Below, piece after piece: positions 25,605 through 33,485 of a stretch of 64,000 nucleotides of DNA. The DNA is taken from positions 1-64,000 of the forward strand of contig JAITSQ010000035.1 of NCBI GenBank assembly GCA_031287685.1, in the 5' to 3' direction. Made by a program: the position numbers and the translations under genes. Under the pieces are notes generated by a model that was given only the letters and a program-made list of their open reading frames with translations, had not been told where the DNA came from and searched no databases. How positions within the stretch are numbered: the first letter of the stretch is position 1; every line of letters begins with the position of its first letter. Source of the stretch: Clostridiales bacterium. Its GTDB lineage: Bacteria; Bacillota; Clostridia; Lachnospirales; WQUN01.

Positions 25605-25973
25605 TTACTTCTTCTTATTAGCGACCGTGCGGCGCGGGCCTTTGCGCGTGCGCGCGTTGGTCTTTGTACGCTGCCCGCGCACGGGCAGGCTCCTTCTGTG
25701 CCGGATGCCCCTGTAGCAGCCTATTTCGGTCAGGCGCTTGATGTTCAGGGCTATCTCCCGGCGCAAATCGCCCTCCACTTTCTGGGTCTTGTCGATAATC
25801 TCGCGTATGCGGATAACCTCGTCGTCGGTCAAATCGCGCACGCGCGTATCGGGATTAACTTTCGCTTCTTTCAAAATGCGGTTGGCGCTTGGCCTGCCTA
25901 TGCCGAAAACATAGGTAAGGCCTATTTCAACGCGCTTCTCCCGCGGTAAGTCAACTCCGGAAATACGAGCCAA
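25605..25973 (-). CDS. rpsM: 30S ribosomal protein uS13
   Basis: 122 residues, starting at TTG 25973 with TTAGGAGGT upstream. The helix-two-turn-helix region ([18 protein letters not shown]) and the basic C-terminal tail ([17 protein letters not shown]) that reaches tRNA in the P site are both present. uS13 sits in the head of the small subunit and bridges to the large subunit. It follows rpmJ by 36 bases, in the standard infA-rpmJ-rpsM-rpsK order. Confidence 0.96.
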   Translation of the reverse strand: MARISGVDLPREKRVEIGLTYVFGIGRPSANRILKEAKVNPDTRVRDLTDDEVIRIREIIDKTQKVEGDLRREIALNIKRLTEIGCYRGIRHRRSLPVRGQRTKTNARTRKGPRRTVANKKK

Positions 25974-26009
25974 AAGAATCTACCTCCTAATCAGTACAGG
26001 CGAAGCCTG

Positions 26010-26123
26010 TCAGCCTTGTCTCTGTTTATGTTTTGGGTTTTCGCATATTACGCGGATTGCCCCCTTGCGCTTTATTATCCTGCATTTTTCGCAAATAGGT
26101 TTTACAGACGGACGTACCTTCAC
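26010..26123 (-). CDS. rpmJ: 50S ribosomal protein bL36, zinc type
   Basis: A 37-residue protein starting at GTG 26123 with an AAGGAGG-type site upstream. The sequence begins [20 protein letters not shown] and contains the four zinc ligands C11, C14, C27 and H32. bL36 is the smallest large-subunit protein and stabilises the 23S rRNA junction near the factor site. It is 22 bases after infA and 36 before rpsM, where rpmJ is expected. Confidence 0.95.
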   Translation of the reverse strand: MKVRPSVKPICEKCRIIKRKGAIRVICENPKHKQRQG

Positions 26124-26145
26124 GTTAAACCCTCCTTGAGTTTTC

Positions 26146-26364
26146 TTATTTGTCGCGCCATATGATTCTGCCCTTTGTCAGGTCGTATGGCGACATTTCC
26201 ACGTGAACCATATCCCCGGGGATAATGCGGATAAAATTCATACGCAGTTTTCCCGAAATATGGGCGATGATTCTGTGCCCGTTTTCAAGCTCAACCTGAA
26301 AATTAGCGTTCGGGAGCTTTTCGACAACCTTACCTTCCAACGCTATAACATCGCTTTTTGACAA
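26146..26364 (-). CDS. infA: Translation initiation factor IF-1
   Basis: 72 residues, the family's normal length, if the start is TTG at 26364 (reads [18 protein letters not shown]). GGAGG lies nine bases before this TTG. A longer frame to 26397 begins with an unconserved Arg-rich stretch and is rejected. The single S1/OB-fold domain includes [20 protein letters not shown] and ends KGRIIWR. IF-1 blocks the A site during initiation. It lies between the KOW-protein gene and rpmJ. Confidence 0.95.
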   Translation of the reverse strand: MSKSDVIALEGKVVEKLPNANFQVELENGHRIIAHISGKLRMNFIRIIPGDMVHVEMSPYDLTKGRIIWRDK

Positions 26365-26380
26365 GGATTTATCCCTCCTT

Positions 26381-26647
26381 CTAAAGCGCGAAATCATTAC
26401 AGGCGCGCCTTATATCCGAATCTTTGACCTTTTTTCCAATGATTAGACCTTTTATATCGGAAACGGCGTTAGTTTTCTGAACATGCGTTATTTTTTTCTT
26501 TTTGGGGCGCGCCGCCGGGCGCGTTTTCCCGTCGCACAGGTAAAGGTAAGGCGGCTCGACGCTCATTACGACCATTACCGTGCCTTTATCCCTGCCCGCT
26601 TTGGATATTACGAGCTGCCCTATTTGAAAACCGTCGAAACCGTCCAC
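26381..26647 (-). CDS. KOW-domain RNA-binding protein (L14e-like)
   Basis: 88 residues beginning at GTG 26647 with AAGGGGG upstream. A KOW motif is at about 8-35 ([20 protein letters not shown]), followed by a basic patch [15 protein letters not shown]. Genes of this kind sit between map and infA in many Clostridia and are annotated as KOW or ribosomal L14e-like proteins. It is probably an RNA-binding, ribosome-associated protein; no function is established. Four bases separate it from the map stop, so it is coupled to the operon. Confidence 0.85.
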   Translation of the reverse strand: MDGFDGFQIGQLVISKAGRDKGTVMVVMSVEPPYLYLCDGKTRPAARPKKKKITHVQKTNAVSDIKGLIIGKKVKDSDIRRACNDFAL

Positions 26648-26651
26648 GGGA

Positions 26652-27434
26652 TTACCCCCTTAAATCCCTTGCGAGGGTCAGTATTTCAGGCTCTCCGCCC
26701 GTTATGAGCACCGTGTTTTCGTAATGCGCGGAGAGCTTGCGGTCCTTCGTAACGACCGTCCAGCCGTCGCTTTTCAGAATTTCCACCTCAAACGAGCCTT
26801 GCGTAATCATCGGCTCCACGGCGAGCGTCATACCCGCGTACAGGAGCGGCCCGCGCCTTTTCTGGGTATAATGCGGGATTTGCGGCTCCTCGTGAAGCTC
26901 GCGCCCCACTCCGTGCCCGATGAACTCCCGCACTATGCCGTATCCGCGCGGGGTCACAAAAGCGTCTATCGCGCGGGAAATATCGTGCAGGTGGCAGCCT
27001 GGCTTGGCGTGGGCAATCCCCGCGAAAAACGCCCCGCGGGTTATCTCAATCAGTTTCGCCGCGTCCGGGGAAAGCGCGCCCACACCGAAAGTCCGCGCCG
27101 CGTCCGCGTGAAAACCGTTTTTATACGCGCCCACGTCTATCCCTATAATATCGCCCTCCTGAAGCAGGCGCTTCCCGGGAATCCCGTGAATGACCTGCTC
27201 GTTGACGGAGGCGCAGATAGACGCCGGGAACTTTCCGAACTCCGGAGAGTCGTAACCCTTAAAGGACGGCCACGCGCCCTGAGACTTTATATATTCCTCC
27301 GCCGCGCGGTCAAGCGCCGCGGTGGTCACTCCCGGCTTAATCGCGTCCTCAAGCAGGTCGAGCACGCCCGCCACAATGCGCGCCGATTCCCTTACCAATT
27401 CGATTTGGCTTGCGTTTTTTACTGGTATAGCCAT
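26652..27434 (-). CDS. map: Type I methionine aminopeptidase
   Basis: 260 residues with the pita-bread fold. The metal ligands are visible: Asp in GIDVGAYKNGFHADAART (two Asp), His in EFIGHGVGRELHEEP, Glu in LAVEPM and a Glu near the end (HYENTVLI). It removes initiator methionine from nascent proteins at the ribosome exit. It lies 13 bases after secY. In most Firmicutes adk sits between secY and map; here it is absent. GGAG is six bases before the ATG. Confidence 0.96.
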   Translation of the reverse strand: MAIPVKNASQIELVRESARIVAGVLDLLEDAIKPGVTTAALDRAAEEYIKSQGAWPSFKGYDSPEFGKFPASICASVNEQVIHGIPGKRLLQEGDIIGIDVGAYKNGFHADAARTFGVGALSPDAAKLIEITRGAFFAGIAHAKPGCHLHDISRAIDAFVTPRGYGIVREFIGHGVGRELHEEPQIPHYTQKRRGPLLYAGMTLAVEPMITQGSFEVEILKSDGWTVVTKDRKLSAHYENTVLITGGEPEILTLARDLRG

Positions 27435-27447
27435 ATTTTACTCCAAA

Positions 27448-28701
27448 CTAATTCAAGAAGCCCTTATAGTGCCGCATAAGCAGCCGGGACTCCATCTGCT
27501 TCATTATGTCGAGCGCCACGCCGGAAACGATCAGAATAGTCGTGCCGCCGAAGCCCAAAGAAAGCCCGAGCAAAACCTGCATAACTATGGGGATAACGGC
27601 GATTATCGCGTAAAACGCCGCGCCCACCCAGGAAAGCCTGTTTATGACCGTCTGTATATACTCGGCCGTATTCTTGCCGGGGCGCACGCCGGGCACAAAC
27701 CCTCCGCTTTTTTTCATATTTTCCGATATCTCAACCGGGTTAAGCGCGAACGAGCTATAAAAGAACGTAAACGCGAATATCAGAATAACGTAAATAACCG
27801 CGCCCGACAGGTTATGGATATTCAGAAAGCTCACGGCCTTGCCCAGAAACTCGTTTTCCGGCAGAAAACCGTGTATAAACTGCGGAAGCTGAAGCAGCGA
27901 CACGGCGAAGATTATTGACATAACCCCCGCTATATTTACCTTAATCGGTATGAAAGAGGTCGTCGCGCCGAACATCTTCTGCCCCTGCATTTTCTTGGAG
28001 TACTGCACCGGGATTTTGCGTTCGCCCTCCTGCACCAGAATCACGAAAGTAATAATGGCGACGAATACGATAATCACAAAAACCGCCTTAGCCACTGTGG
28101 TCCAGTCGCTGAAGTTCACGGTGCTCCACAAGTAAACCGCGCCCGCCGGCACTCCCGCCAGTATGTTCGAGAATATTATAAATGAGGAGCCGTTGGCAAT
28201 CGCCTTTTCGGTCAGAAGCTCCGACAGCCACATTATAAAAATCGTGCCGGTGACCATAGTGGCCGCCGCCGTGACGTATACAAGCATATTGTGATACTTG
28301 AAAAGCGAGTGCACAGCATAAGTATACACAAGACCGCCGCCCTGAATCGCGGAAAGCGCGACCGCCACCACGCGGGTAATCTGGTTCAGCTTCTGCCGCT
28401 CGCCGTCTTTCTGCATCCTTTCGAGCGGCGGCAGGGCCACCGTGAGCAGCTGCATAATGATGGACGAGTTGATGTACGGGCCTATGCCCATAGCGGCGAT
28501 CGTCCCCGCGCTTCCTCCAAGCATCATTGCGTAGAACGTGCCGTTTCCCGCGCCGGAAGTATATTCGCGCAGAGCCGTCACATCCATAAACGGCAGCGGC
28601 ACGTGGCAAGCCAGCCGGTAGATTACGACGATAAGGAGCGCGTACATCATTCTTTTGCGTATATCCGCGACTCTCCAAGCGTTGGCAAATACCCCGAACA
28701 T
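27448..28701 (-). CDS. secY: Protein translocase subunit SecY
   Basis: 417 residues with ten expected membrane helices. Motifs include the N-terminal RKRMMYALLIVVIYRL, the plug-region GGSAGTIAAMGIGPYINSSIIMQLL and the C-terminal KNTAEYIQTVINRLSWVGA. SecY is the pore of the Sec translocon; secE is also in the window (39586). The ATG at 28701 overlaps the rplO stop (TGATG), with GAGGTG close upstream; a TTG one codon earlier is possible but badly spaced. Confidence 0.97.
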   Translation of the reverse strand: MFGVFANAWRVADIRKRMMYALLIVVIYRLACHVPLPFMDVTALREYTSGAGNGTFYAMMLGGSAGTIAAMGIGPYINSSIIMQLLTVALPPLERMQKDGERQKLNQITRVVAVALSAIQGGGLVYTYAVHSLFKYHNMLVYVTAAATMVTGTIFIMWLSELLTEKAIANGSSFIIFSNILAGVPAGAVYLWSTVNFSDWTTVAKAVFVIIVFVAIITFVILVQEGERKIPVQYSKKMQGQKMFGATTSFIPIKVNIAGVMSIIFAVSLLQLPQFIHGFLPENEFLGKAVSFLNIHNLSGAVIYVILIFAFTFFYSSFALNPVEISENMKKSGGFVPGVRPGKNTAEYIQTVINRLSWVGAAFYAIIAVIPIVMQVLLGLSLGFGGTTILIVSGVALDIMKQMESRLLMRHYKGFLN

Positions 28702-29141
28702 CAAATCACCTCTGCTTTGCCGCCCGCCGCCTCTATTTTTTCGGCCGCCTTCGCGCTGTAAGCGTTGACCCTAACGGTCAGTTTCTTTTTAAGCTCGCCC
28801 ACGGCGAGGATTTTAACGCCGTCGCGGGGGTTTTTTAGAAGCCCCTTTGACTTAAGCGCGTCTATATCGACCGTAGCCCCGTCCTCAAAAACATTTAGCA
28901 GCTGAATGTTGAAGGCCACGATATCTTTCGTGTTAAAGCATTTAAACCCGCGCTTCGGAAGCCTCCTGTACAGAGGCATCTGTCCGCCCTCAAAACCTGG
29001 GCGGCGGCTGTACCCGGAGCGGCTTTTCTGTCCTTTATGGCCGCGCCCGGCCGTCTTGCCGTTGCCGGAGCCGTGGCCGCGCCCGCGCCTGAAACTTTTG
29101 AATTTGCTTCCGTCAGCTGGTTTTAATCCACCGAGGTTCAT
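28701..29141 (-). CDS. rplO: 50S ribosomal protein uL15
   Basis: 146 residues. The glycine- and arginine-rich N-terminal extension (FRRGRGHGSGNGKTAGRGHKGQKSRSG) threads into 23S rRNA, and the C-terminal globular domain ends EAAGGKAEVI. uL15 is a mid-assembly protein near the centre of the large subunit. AAGGAGG precedes the ATG at 29141. It begins two bases after the rpmD stop and its own stop overlaps the secY start. Confidence 0.96.
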   Translation of the reverse strand: MNLGGLKPADGSKFKSFRRGRGHGSGNGKTAGRGHKGQKSRSGYSRRPGFEGGQMPLYRRLPKRGFKCFNTKDIVAFNIQLLNVFEDGATVDIDALKSKGLLKNPRDGVKILAVGELKKKLTVRVNAYSAKAAEKIEAAGGKAEVI

Positions 29142-29143
29142 AT

Positions 29144-29395
29144 TTACGCCTCCTTCGCTTCCGCTTTTCCCGAAGCCTTTTTAGGCGCGGGCTTGGCGGA
29201 TTTAGCCGCACCGGCGGCGCCAGCGGTTTCCTCAACCCTGAGCAGATGAGAAATCTGCTTTATCATACCCCGGATAGCGGCGTTGTCCTTTTGTGTAACG
29301 CTTGAGTTCAGTTTGTTAAGCCCCAGGGCGCGGAGGGTCAGCTTGTGTTTCGGTATAGCGCCTATTTGAGACTTAACCAAAGTTATAGTCAACAA
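29144..29395 (-). CDS. rpmD: 50S ribosomal protein uL30 with an Ala/Lys-rich tail
   Basis: 83 residues from TTG 29395, compared with about 60 in most bacteria. Residues 1-56 are a standard uL30 ([25 protein letters not shown]). The last 28 residues are a low-complexity Ala, Lys, Pro and Glu tail ([20 protein letters not shown]). The start is chosen because AGGA lies ten bases before it and the core then begins directly; GTG at 29404 is too close to that site. The tail is probably a disordered, basic surface extension. Confidence 0.92.
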   Translation of the reverse strand: MLTITLVKSQIGAIPKHKLTLRALGLNKLNSSVTQKDNAAIRGMIKQISHLLRVEETAGAAGAAKSAKPAPKKASGKAEAKEA

Positions 29396-29427
29396 GTTTA
29401 ACACTTCCTGTCTGTCTTAGTATAGTG

Positions 29428-29931
29428 TCAGCTTACGATTTCCTCAACGGATTTCCCGCGGAGCCGAGCCACCTGGTCCGGGGTCTTAAGGAGCCGGAGG
29501 GCTTCTATGGTGGCGTTCACGACGTTGCGCTTATTGTTCGAGCCGAGGGATTTCGTGCGGATATTGCGTATGCCCGCAAGCTCAAGCACGGCGCGCACAG
29601 GCCCGCCCGCTATAACGCCGGTACCTTCGGAGGCCGGCTTAATAAGAACGGAAGCGGAGCCGCTTTTCCCCAGAATGTCGTGAAAAATGGAACCCGCGTC
29701 GTTGCGCGCCACATACACCATATTTTTCTTGGCGTCCTCTTTGCCCTTGCGGATAGCGTCGGGGATTTCGGCGGCTTTGCCCATACCCACGCCCACGTGG
29801 CCGTTTTCATCGCCAACGACCATAAGCGCCGCGAAGCGGAACGTGCGCCCGCCCTTGACGACTTTCGTCACGCGGTTTATGGCCACTAATTTATCTTTCA
29901 AATCAAGCTCGTTTGCGTCTATTTTTTTCAT
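29428..29931 (-). CDS. rpsE: 30S ribosomal protein uS5
   Basis: 167 residues. The double-stranded-RNA-binding-like N-terminal domain ([40 protein letters not shown]) is followed by the right-handed beta-alpha-beta domain with [19 protein letters not shown]. uS5 lines the mRNA entry and affects decoding fidelity. AAGGAGG precedes the ATG. It follows rplR by 11 bases. Confidence 0.97.
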   Translation of the reverse strand: MKKIDANELDLKDKLVAINRVTKVVKGGRTFRFAALMVVGDENGHVGVGMGKAAEIPDAIRKGKEDAKKNMVYVARNDAGSIFHDILGKSGSASVLIKPASEGTGVIAGGPVRAVLELAGIRNIRTKSLGSNNKRNVVNATIEALRLLKTPDQVARLRGKSVEEIVS

Positions 29932-29942
29932 AACTTCCCTCC

Positions 29943-30311
29943 TTAGAATTCAAGCCCGGCCGCCCTGGCGGAGTCGGCAAGAGCTTTAACTTTGCCGTGG
30001 TAAAGATAACCCCCGCGGTCGAACACAACGGCCTTCACGCCCTTGGCGGCGGCCTTTTGGGCCACGGCCGCGCCGACGGCCTTCGCCGCCTCGATGTTGA
30101 ACGTGTTCTTGAGGGCGGCCGAGACGGCTTTCTCCATCGTGGAAGCGGCGGCTATGGTGTTCCCCGCCGTATCGTCTATAATCTGCGCGTAAATATGTCT
30201 GCTTGAACGGAAAACGCACAGGCGCGGACAATCGGAAGTGCCAGAGATTTTGTTGCGCAATCTGTAGTGGCGTTTTACCCGCGCTTCTTTCCTAGATGCT
30301 TTTTTTATCAT
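29943..30311 (-). CDS. rplR: 50S ribosomal protein uL18
   Basis: 122 residues. The basic N-terminus ([38 protein letters not shown]) binds 5S rRNA, and the C-terminus has the conserved [26 protein letters not shown]-type ending. uL18 delivers 5S rRNA to the large subunit with uL5. AAGGAGG precedes the ATG; 12 bases follow the rplF stop. Confidence 0.96.
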   Translation of the reverse strand: MIKKASRKEARVKRHYRLRNKISGTSDCPRLCVFRSSRHIYAQIIDDTAGNTIAAASTMEKAVSAALKNTFNIEAAKAVGAAVAQKAAAKGVKAVVFDRGGYLYHGKVKALADSARAAGLEF

Positions 30312-30323
30312 TTGGCTTCCTCC

Positions 30324-30866
30324 TTACTTTTTGCCGGTTTTGCCGGCTTTGCGCCTGATCTTCTCGTCGGAATATTTAATGCCCTTGCCCTTATACGGTT
30401 CGGGCGGGCGTTTAGCGCGGATTTCCGCCGCGTATTGCCCTACTTTTTCTTTATCTATTCCGGATACGGTTATTTTGTTGTTCCCCTCGACGGCGGAGGA
30501 AACGCCCTCCGGGTCAATCATCTCAACCGGGTGAGAGTAACCGAGCGTAAGCGTCAGCTTGCTTCCGGCTTTTGCCGCCCTGTAACCCGTGCCGTTGATT
30601 TCAAGGGTTTTAGCGTATCCGTTCGTAACCCCGTTCACCATATTGAATATGAGCGTCCTCGTAAGCCCATGAAGAGACTTGTGCCTCTTAAGGTCGCTCG
30701 GACGGGTCACCGTCACTTGTTCCTTCTCAACCGCGATGTTCATATCGTCTACCAATTTGCGCGACAGCGTGCCTTTGGGGCCTTTTACTGTAACGAGGTT
30801 GCCCTCGCCCAAAGTCACGGTAACGCCGCTTGGTATCAAAACAGGTTGTTTACCTATTCGCGACAC
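30324..30866 (-). CDS. rplF: 50S ribosomal protein uL6
   Basis: 180 residues with two related halves, the typical uL6 duplication. The N-terminal half has [16 protein letters not shown] and [11 protein letters not shown]. The C-terminal half has the conserved [27 protein letters not shown] end. uL6 sits near the sarcin-ricin loop and the factor site. The start is GTG 30866 with AAAGGAGG upstream. It lies 29 bases after rpsH. Confidence 0.97.
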   Translation of the reverse strand: MSRIGKQPVLIPSGVTVTLGEGNLVTVKGPKGTLSRKLVDDMNIAVEKEQVTVTRPSDLKRHKSLHGLTRTLIFNMVNGVTNGYAKTLEINGTGYRAAKAGSKLTLTLGYSHPVEMIDPEGVSSAVEGNNKITVSGIDKEKVGQYAAEIRAKRPPEPYKGKGIKYSDEKIRRKAGKTGKK

Positions 30867-30895
30867 GTTCTGCGCCTCCTTTGACGTTTTTTAAC

Positions 30896-31297
30896 TTACC
30901 ATATAAAAGCGACGACTTCCCCGCCCACTCCGAGCTTCCGGGCCTCTTTATCCGTGACAAACCCGCGGTTTGTGGAAAGTATAGCCGTGCCGAGGCCGCC
31001 CAGAACTTTCGGCAGCTTCTCGCACGGGGAATATACGCGCAGGCCCGGCTTCGATATGCGGCGCAGTCCGGTTATAACCTTCTCATTCTTGTCCTTGCCG
31101 TATTTCAGGGTAATGCGCATAGTGCGCTTTACGCCGTCTTTTATAACCTCGTAACCCCTGACGTAACCTTCTTTTATAAGTATATCGGCAATAGCCAGCT
31201 TCACGCGGCTGCTCGGCACGTCCACTGTATTGTGGCGCGCGGAGTTGGCGTTGCGAATCCTTGTAAGCATATCGGCGATAGGGTCGCTCATTGACAT
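30896..31297 (-). CDS. rpsH: 30S ribosomal protein uS8
   Basis: 133 residues from the ATG at 31297, chosen because AAAGGAG lies eight bases upstream; a GTG farther out at 31315 falls before that site. Motifs include [20 protein letters not shown] and the C-terminal [34 protein letters not shown]. uS8 binds helix 21 of 16S rRNA and in several bacteria represses the spc operon by binding its message. It is 37 bases after rpsZ. Confidence 0.96.
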   Translation of the reverse strand: MSMSDPIADMLTRIRNANSARHNTVDVPSSRVKLAIADILIKEGYVRGYEVIKDGVKRTMRITLKYGKDKNEKVITGLRRISKPGLRVYSPCEKLPKVLGGLGTAILSTNRGFVTDKEARKLGVGGEVVAFIW

Positions 31298-31334
31298 TTC
31301 AAAAACTCCTTTCACTTTAAGAGCCGGGGAGATT

Positions 31335-31520
31335 TTACCAGCTGGCTTTTCTTACCCCAGGGATATGGCCGTCGTACGCCAGTTTGCGGAAGCATATGCG
31401 ACATATGCCGAATTTTTTAAGCGTGGCGTGAGGGCGTCCGCATATTTCGCAGCGGGTATACGCGCGCGATGAAAACTTGGGCTTTTTCTGCTGTTTTATA
31501 ATCATTGATTTTTTAGCCAT
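31335..31520 (-). CDS. rpsZ: 30S ribosomal protein uS14, zinc-binding type Z
   Basis: 61 residues with two CxxC pairs (CEIC and CRIC, near residues 24-43), the zinc-ribbon short form of S14 common in Firmicutes. The C-terminus [11 protein letters not shown] is the family signature. uS14 is a late head protein of the small subunit. It lies five bases after rplE. The zinc site links ribosome assembly to zinc supply in species that also carry a zinc-free copy; none is seen here. Confidence 0.95.
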   Translation of the reverse strand: MAKKSMIIKQQKKPKFSSRAYTRCEICGRPHATLKKFGICRICFRKLAYDGHIPGVRKASW

Positions 31521-31525
31521 ACCTG

Positions 31526-32098
31526 TTATTTACCCTCCTGCTTCTTAAACGGCATACCAAACAGGCGCAGAAGCTCTCTCGCTTCCTCGTCCGTCTTGGC
31601 GGTCGTCACGAATATGATGTCCATACCGCGTATTTTATCGATTTTGTCGTACTGGATTTCGGGAAACATTATCTGCTCGCGGACTCCCAGCGTATAGTTG
31701 CCCCTGCCGTCGAAGCTGTCCGCCGAAACGCCCCGGAAGTCACGCACGCGCGGGAGCGATATGTTTATCAGGCGGTCGGCGAAGTTATACATTTTTTCGC
31801 CGCGGAGCGTCACCTTGCAGCCGATGGGCATACCGGCGCGGAGCTTGAACGCCGCTATAGACTTTTTCGCCCGTGTCACGATTGGCTTCTGCCCCGCGAT
31901 AATGGCCATATCGCTCGTGGCGTTCTCAATAGTCTTGGGGTTGTCTTTGGCCTCGCCCAAGCCCATATTGATGACAATCTTCTCAATTTTCGGCACCGCC
32001 ATTACGCTTTTATAAGAAAATTTCTTAATCATCGCCGGAGCTATGTCTTTATCGTAAATTTCCTTAAGCCGGTTTGATTTTAAGCTCACTTGTTTCAC
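31526..32098 (-). CDS. rplE: 50S ribosomal protein uL5
   Basis: 190 residues, including [15 protein letters not shown] at the N-terminus, [14 protein letters not shown] and [20 protein letters not shown] near the C-terminus. uL5 binds 5S rRNA and contacts P-site tRNA through bridge B1b. The start is GTG 32098, or possibly GTG 32089, which is better placed after AGGTGA; the two differ by three residues. It lies about 14 bases after rplX. Confidence 0.95.
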   Translation of the reverse strand: MKQVSLKSNRLKEIYDKDIAPAMIKKFSYKSVMAVPKIEKIVINMGLGEAKDNPKTIENATSDMAIIAGQKPIVTRAKKSIAAFKLRAGMPIGCKVTLRGEKMYNFADRLINISLPRVRDFRGVSADSFDGRGNYTLGVREQIMFPEIQYDKIDKIRGMDIIFVTTAKTDEEARELLRLFGMPFKKQEGK

Positions 32099-32112
32099 CT
32101 GCTCTCATTATT

Positions 32113-32457
32113 TTAGTCTATTTCCTCACCTGTGGATTTAGCTATTCTTTTTTTGGTTATTTTGCCGTCCGCGCCGGTTTCGAGCTTATAGCCGATTCTC
32201 GTGGGATTGCCCTTATGCAGGTACATAACGTTTGAAACGTGCAGGGGGGCTTCCTTTTTAATAATGCCGCCGTTCCCCGCGCCCTGGCGCGGCTTCGTGT
32301 GGCGGGAAACCATATTCACGGACTCCACCAGAACGCCGCCGGTTTTCCTGTTGACTTCAAGGACTTTCCCCCGGCGGCCTTTATCTTTTCCCGCGGTCAC
32401 AACTACGTTGTCGCCCTTTTTCAGCTTAATTTTAATGGGTTCTTTAAGTTTTTGCAC
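32113..32457 (-). CDS. rplX: 50S ribosomal protein uL24
   Basis: 114 residues from GTG 32457, which stands ten bases after AAGGAGG. The GTG at 32466 is only one base from that site and is rejected. The KOW motif (KKGDNVVVTAGKDKGRRGKVLEV, about 13-35) and GVLVESVNMVSRHTKP are typical. uL24 nucleates 50S assembly. Its ribosome-binding site lies inside the last codons of the inserted metallopeptidase gene, whose stop is five bases upstream. Translation of this essential protein is therefore physically tied to the insert. Confidence 0.95.
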   Translation of the reverse strand: MQKLKEPIKIKLKKGDNVVVTAGKDKGRRGKVLEVNRKTGGVLVESVNMVSRHTKPRQGAGNGGIIKKEAPLHVSNVMYLHKGNPTRIGYKLETGADGKITKKRIAKSTGEEID

Positions 32458-32462
32458 CAGCC

Positions 32463-33080
32463 TCACACCTCCTTGTTCAAAAATTTTCTCTTGTTTTCTT
32501 TATAGTTAGAATCCACCCGATCAATACTCGCCTTTATCGTTTCGTGGGAGGGCGCGTGCCTTTCCTTAAAATCCGGGGCGTTATACATTTCCGACAATCC
32601 CTCTATGTGCTTCTGGGCAAAATACGTGGCTTCGGTTTCCTTGCGGGGGCTGCCGCTCATTCTTTCCTCGAACTTAGTGTTGTCTCTCTTCAAGTCGTCC
32701 TTAGCCAAGTGCAAAACGATATGGCCAAGCTCATGACCTATAAGGATTCGCTTTGTGAGCAGCGGGTTTCTTTCGCCCTGGTCGTGGTCCTCGGCGGCGC
32801 TTTCAATTTCGTCGCAAAAAATAGTCGCGCCCGTCTCGTAGAGCATGATTTTCGCCTTGGGTTTGCGAGGGTTTTCCGCACTGACGCCCGCGTGGCGCTT
32901 CCTTGGCGAGCGGACGCTCTTTCTTACGAGAAACCGTCCGCCTTTCATTTTGAATTTTTCCCCCATATGGCTTTCGATAGCCACCGTAAGATGGTCTAAG
33001 ATACCGTCGCGGTTCTCCAGGTATTTAAGTTTTTTCAGCAGTTCCTCAATTTCTTCCGCGGTATATTCCCTCTCGTCCAA
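32463..33080 (-). CDS. ImmA/IrrE-like zinc metallopeptidase inserted in the ribosomal operon
   Basis: 205 residues from TTG 33080, with AAGGGGG seven bases upstream. The zinc-binding HELGH is at 116-120 in ILIGHELGHIVLHLA, and a likely third ligand is E150 in ETEATYFAQ, the EAxxFA pattern of ImmA/IrrE (COG2856) proteases. Residues 1-25 are a charged helix, and about 35-75 are basic. Family members cleave repressors (ImmR, DdrO) or act beside antitoxins, usually next to an HTH gene; no HTH is present here. Its neighbour is a 92-residue acidic protein. It separates rplN from rplX, which is not a normal gene position in any bacterium I know. The C-terminal codons contain the rplX ribosome-binding site. 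Confidence 0.85.
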   Translation of the reverse strand: MDEREYTAEEIEELLKKLKYLENRDGILDHLTVAIESHMGEKFKMKGGRFLVRKSVRSPRKRHAGVSAENPRKPKAKIMLYETGATIFCDEIESAAEDHDQGERNPLLTKRILIGHELGHIVLHLAKDDLKRDNTKFEERMSGSPRKETEATYFAQKHIEGLSEMYNAPDFKERHAPSHETIKASIDRVDSNYKENKRKFLNKEV

Positions 33081-33113
33081 AATGTATCCCCCTTGAGTTT
33101 TTAATTCACGAGT

Positions 33114-33392
33114 TTACCTCAGATGTTCTACGAGATTATCGGGGGTCATGAATCGCCAATCGCCCATTATAAACATTTGCTTCATGTCATAGTACTCGTC
33201 CTCGACAAATTCCTCGTATTCCGCGTCGCCCGGGGACGGCGGCACTTCGGAGTCAAACGCCGCCTTAACCCCCATTACCTCGTACAGGTAGTTTATCCTT
33301 TCGACTGTATCCCGAATGCCTTTATCGTCGAAATACTTGTCGATGTCCTTCTCTTCTGCGAAATCCCTGTAAACCATTATTTTCCTATCCAA
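33114..33392 (-). CDS. Small acidic protein paired with the inserted metallopeptidase, unknown
   Basis: 92 residues from TTG 33392, with AGGAGG eight bases upstream; ATG 33377 (MVYRDF) is an alternative. It is strongly acidic, roughly twice as many Asp and Glu as Lys and Arg, with an Asp/Glu/Tyr-rich patch EEFVEDEYYDM near 60-70. Helical segments are likely around 12-42. No signal peptide, membrane helix or HTH is seen, and no family is recognised. It is first in the insert, 93 bases after rplN and 33 before the peptidase. It could be the peptidase's substrate, inhibitor or partner; that is inference from pairing. Confidence 0.75.
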   Translation of the reverse strand: MDRKIMVYRDFAEEKDIDKYFDDKGIRDTVERINYLYEVMGVKAAFDSEVPPSPGDAEYEEFVEDEYYDMKQMFIMGDWRFMTPDNLVEHLR

Positions 33393-33485
33393 ATATAAAC
33401 CCTCCTAAGAATAATTCTCCCTATCAATCTATGTTTACTTTCAGATTATAGGTCAATGAACTTTGGCGGAAGATTCGCGCTGTCT
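33393..33485 (-). promoter_or_regulatory. AT-rich 93-base gap with promoter-like boxes ahead of the inserted pair
   Basis: Most gaps in this operon are under 40 bases; this one is 93 and visibly AT-richer. On the minus strand TTGACC (33456-33451) and a perfect TATAAT (33450-33445) lie side by side rather than 17 apart. TATAAT has a poor -35 at proper spacing (TCTTCC), and TTGACC has a poor -10 (CATAGA). A private promoter is possible but not convincing. Confidence 0.35.

Noticed and set aside
32463-33392. Calling the inserted pair a classical toxin-antitoxin system
   Set aside because: There is no HTH antitoxin and no RNase or other toxin fold; only a metallopeptidase motif and an unknown acidic protein. 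The label would go beyond the evidence.
33445-33456. Clear sigma-A promoter in front of the inserted pair
   Set aside because: TTGACC and TATAAT are adjacent, not separated by 17 bases, and their partner boxes at proper spacing are poor. I kept it only as a weak candidate.
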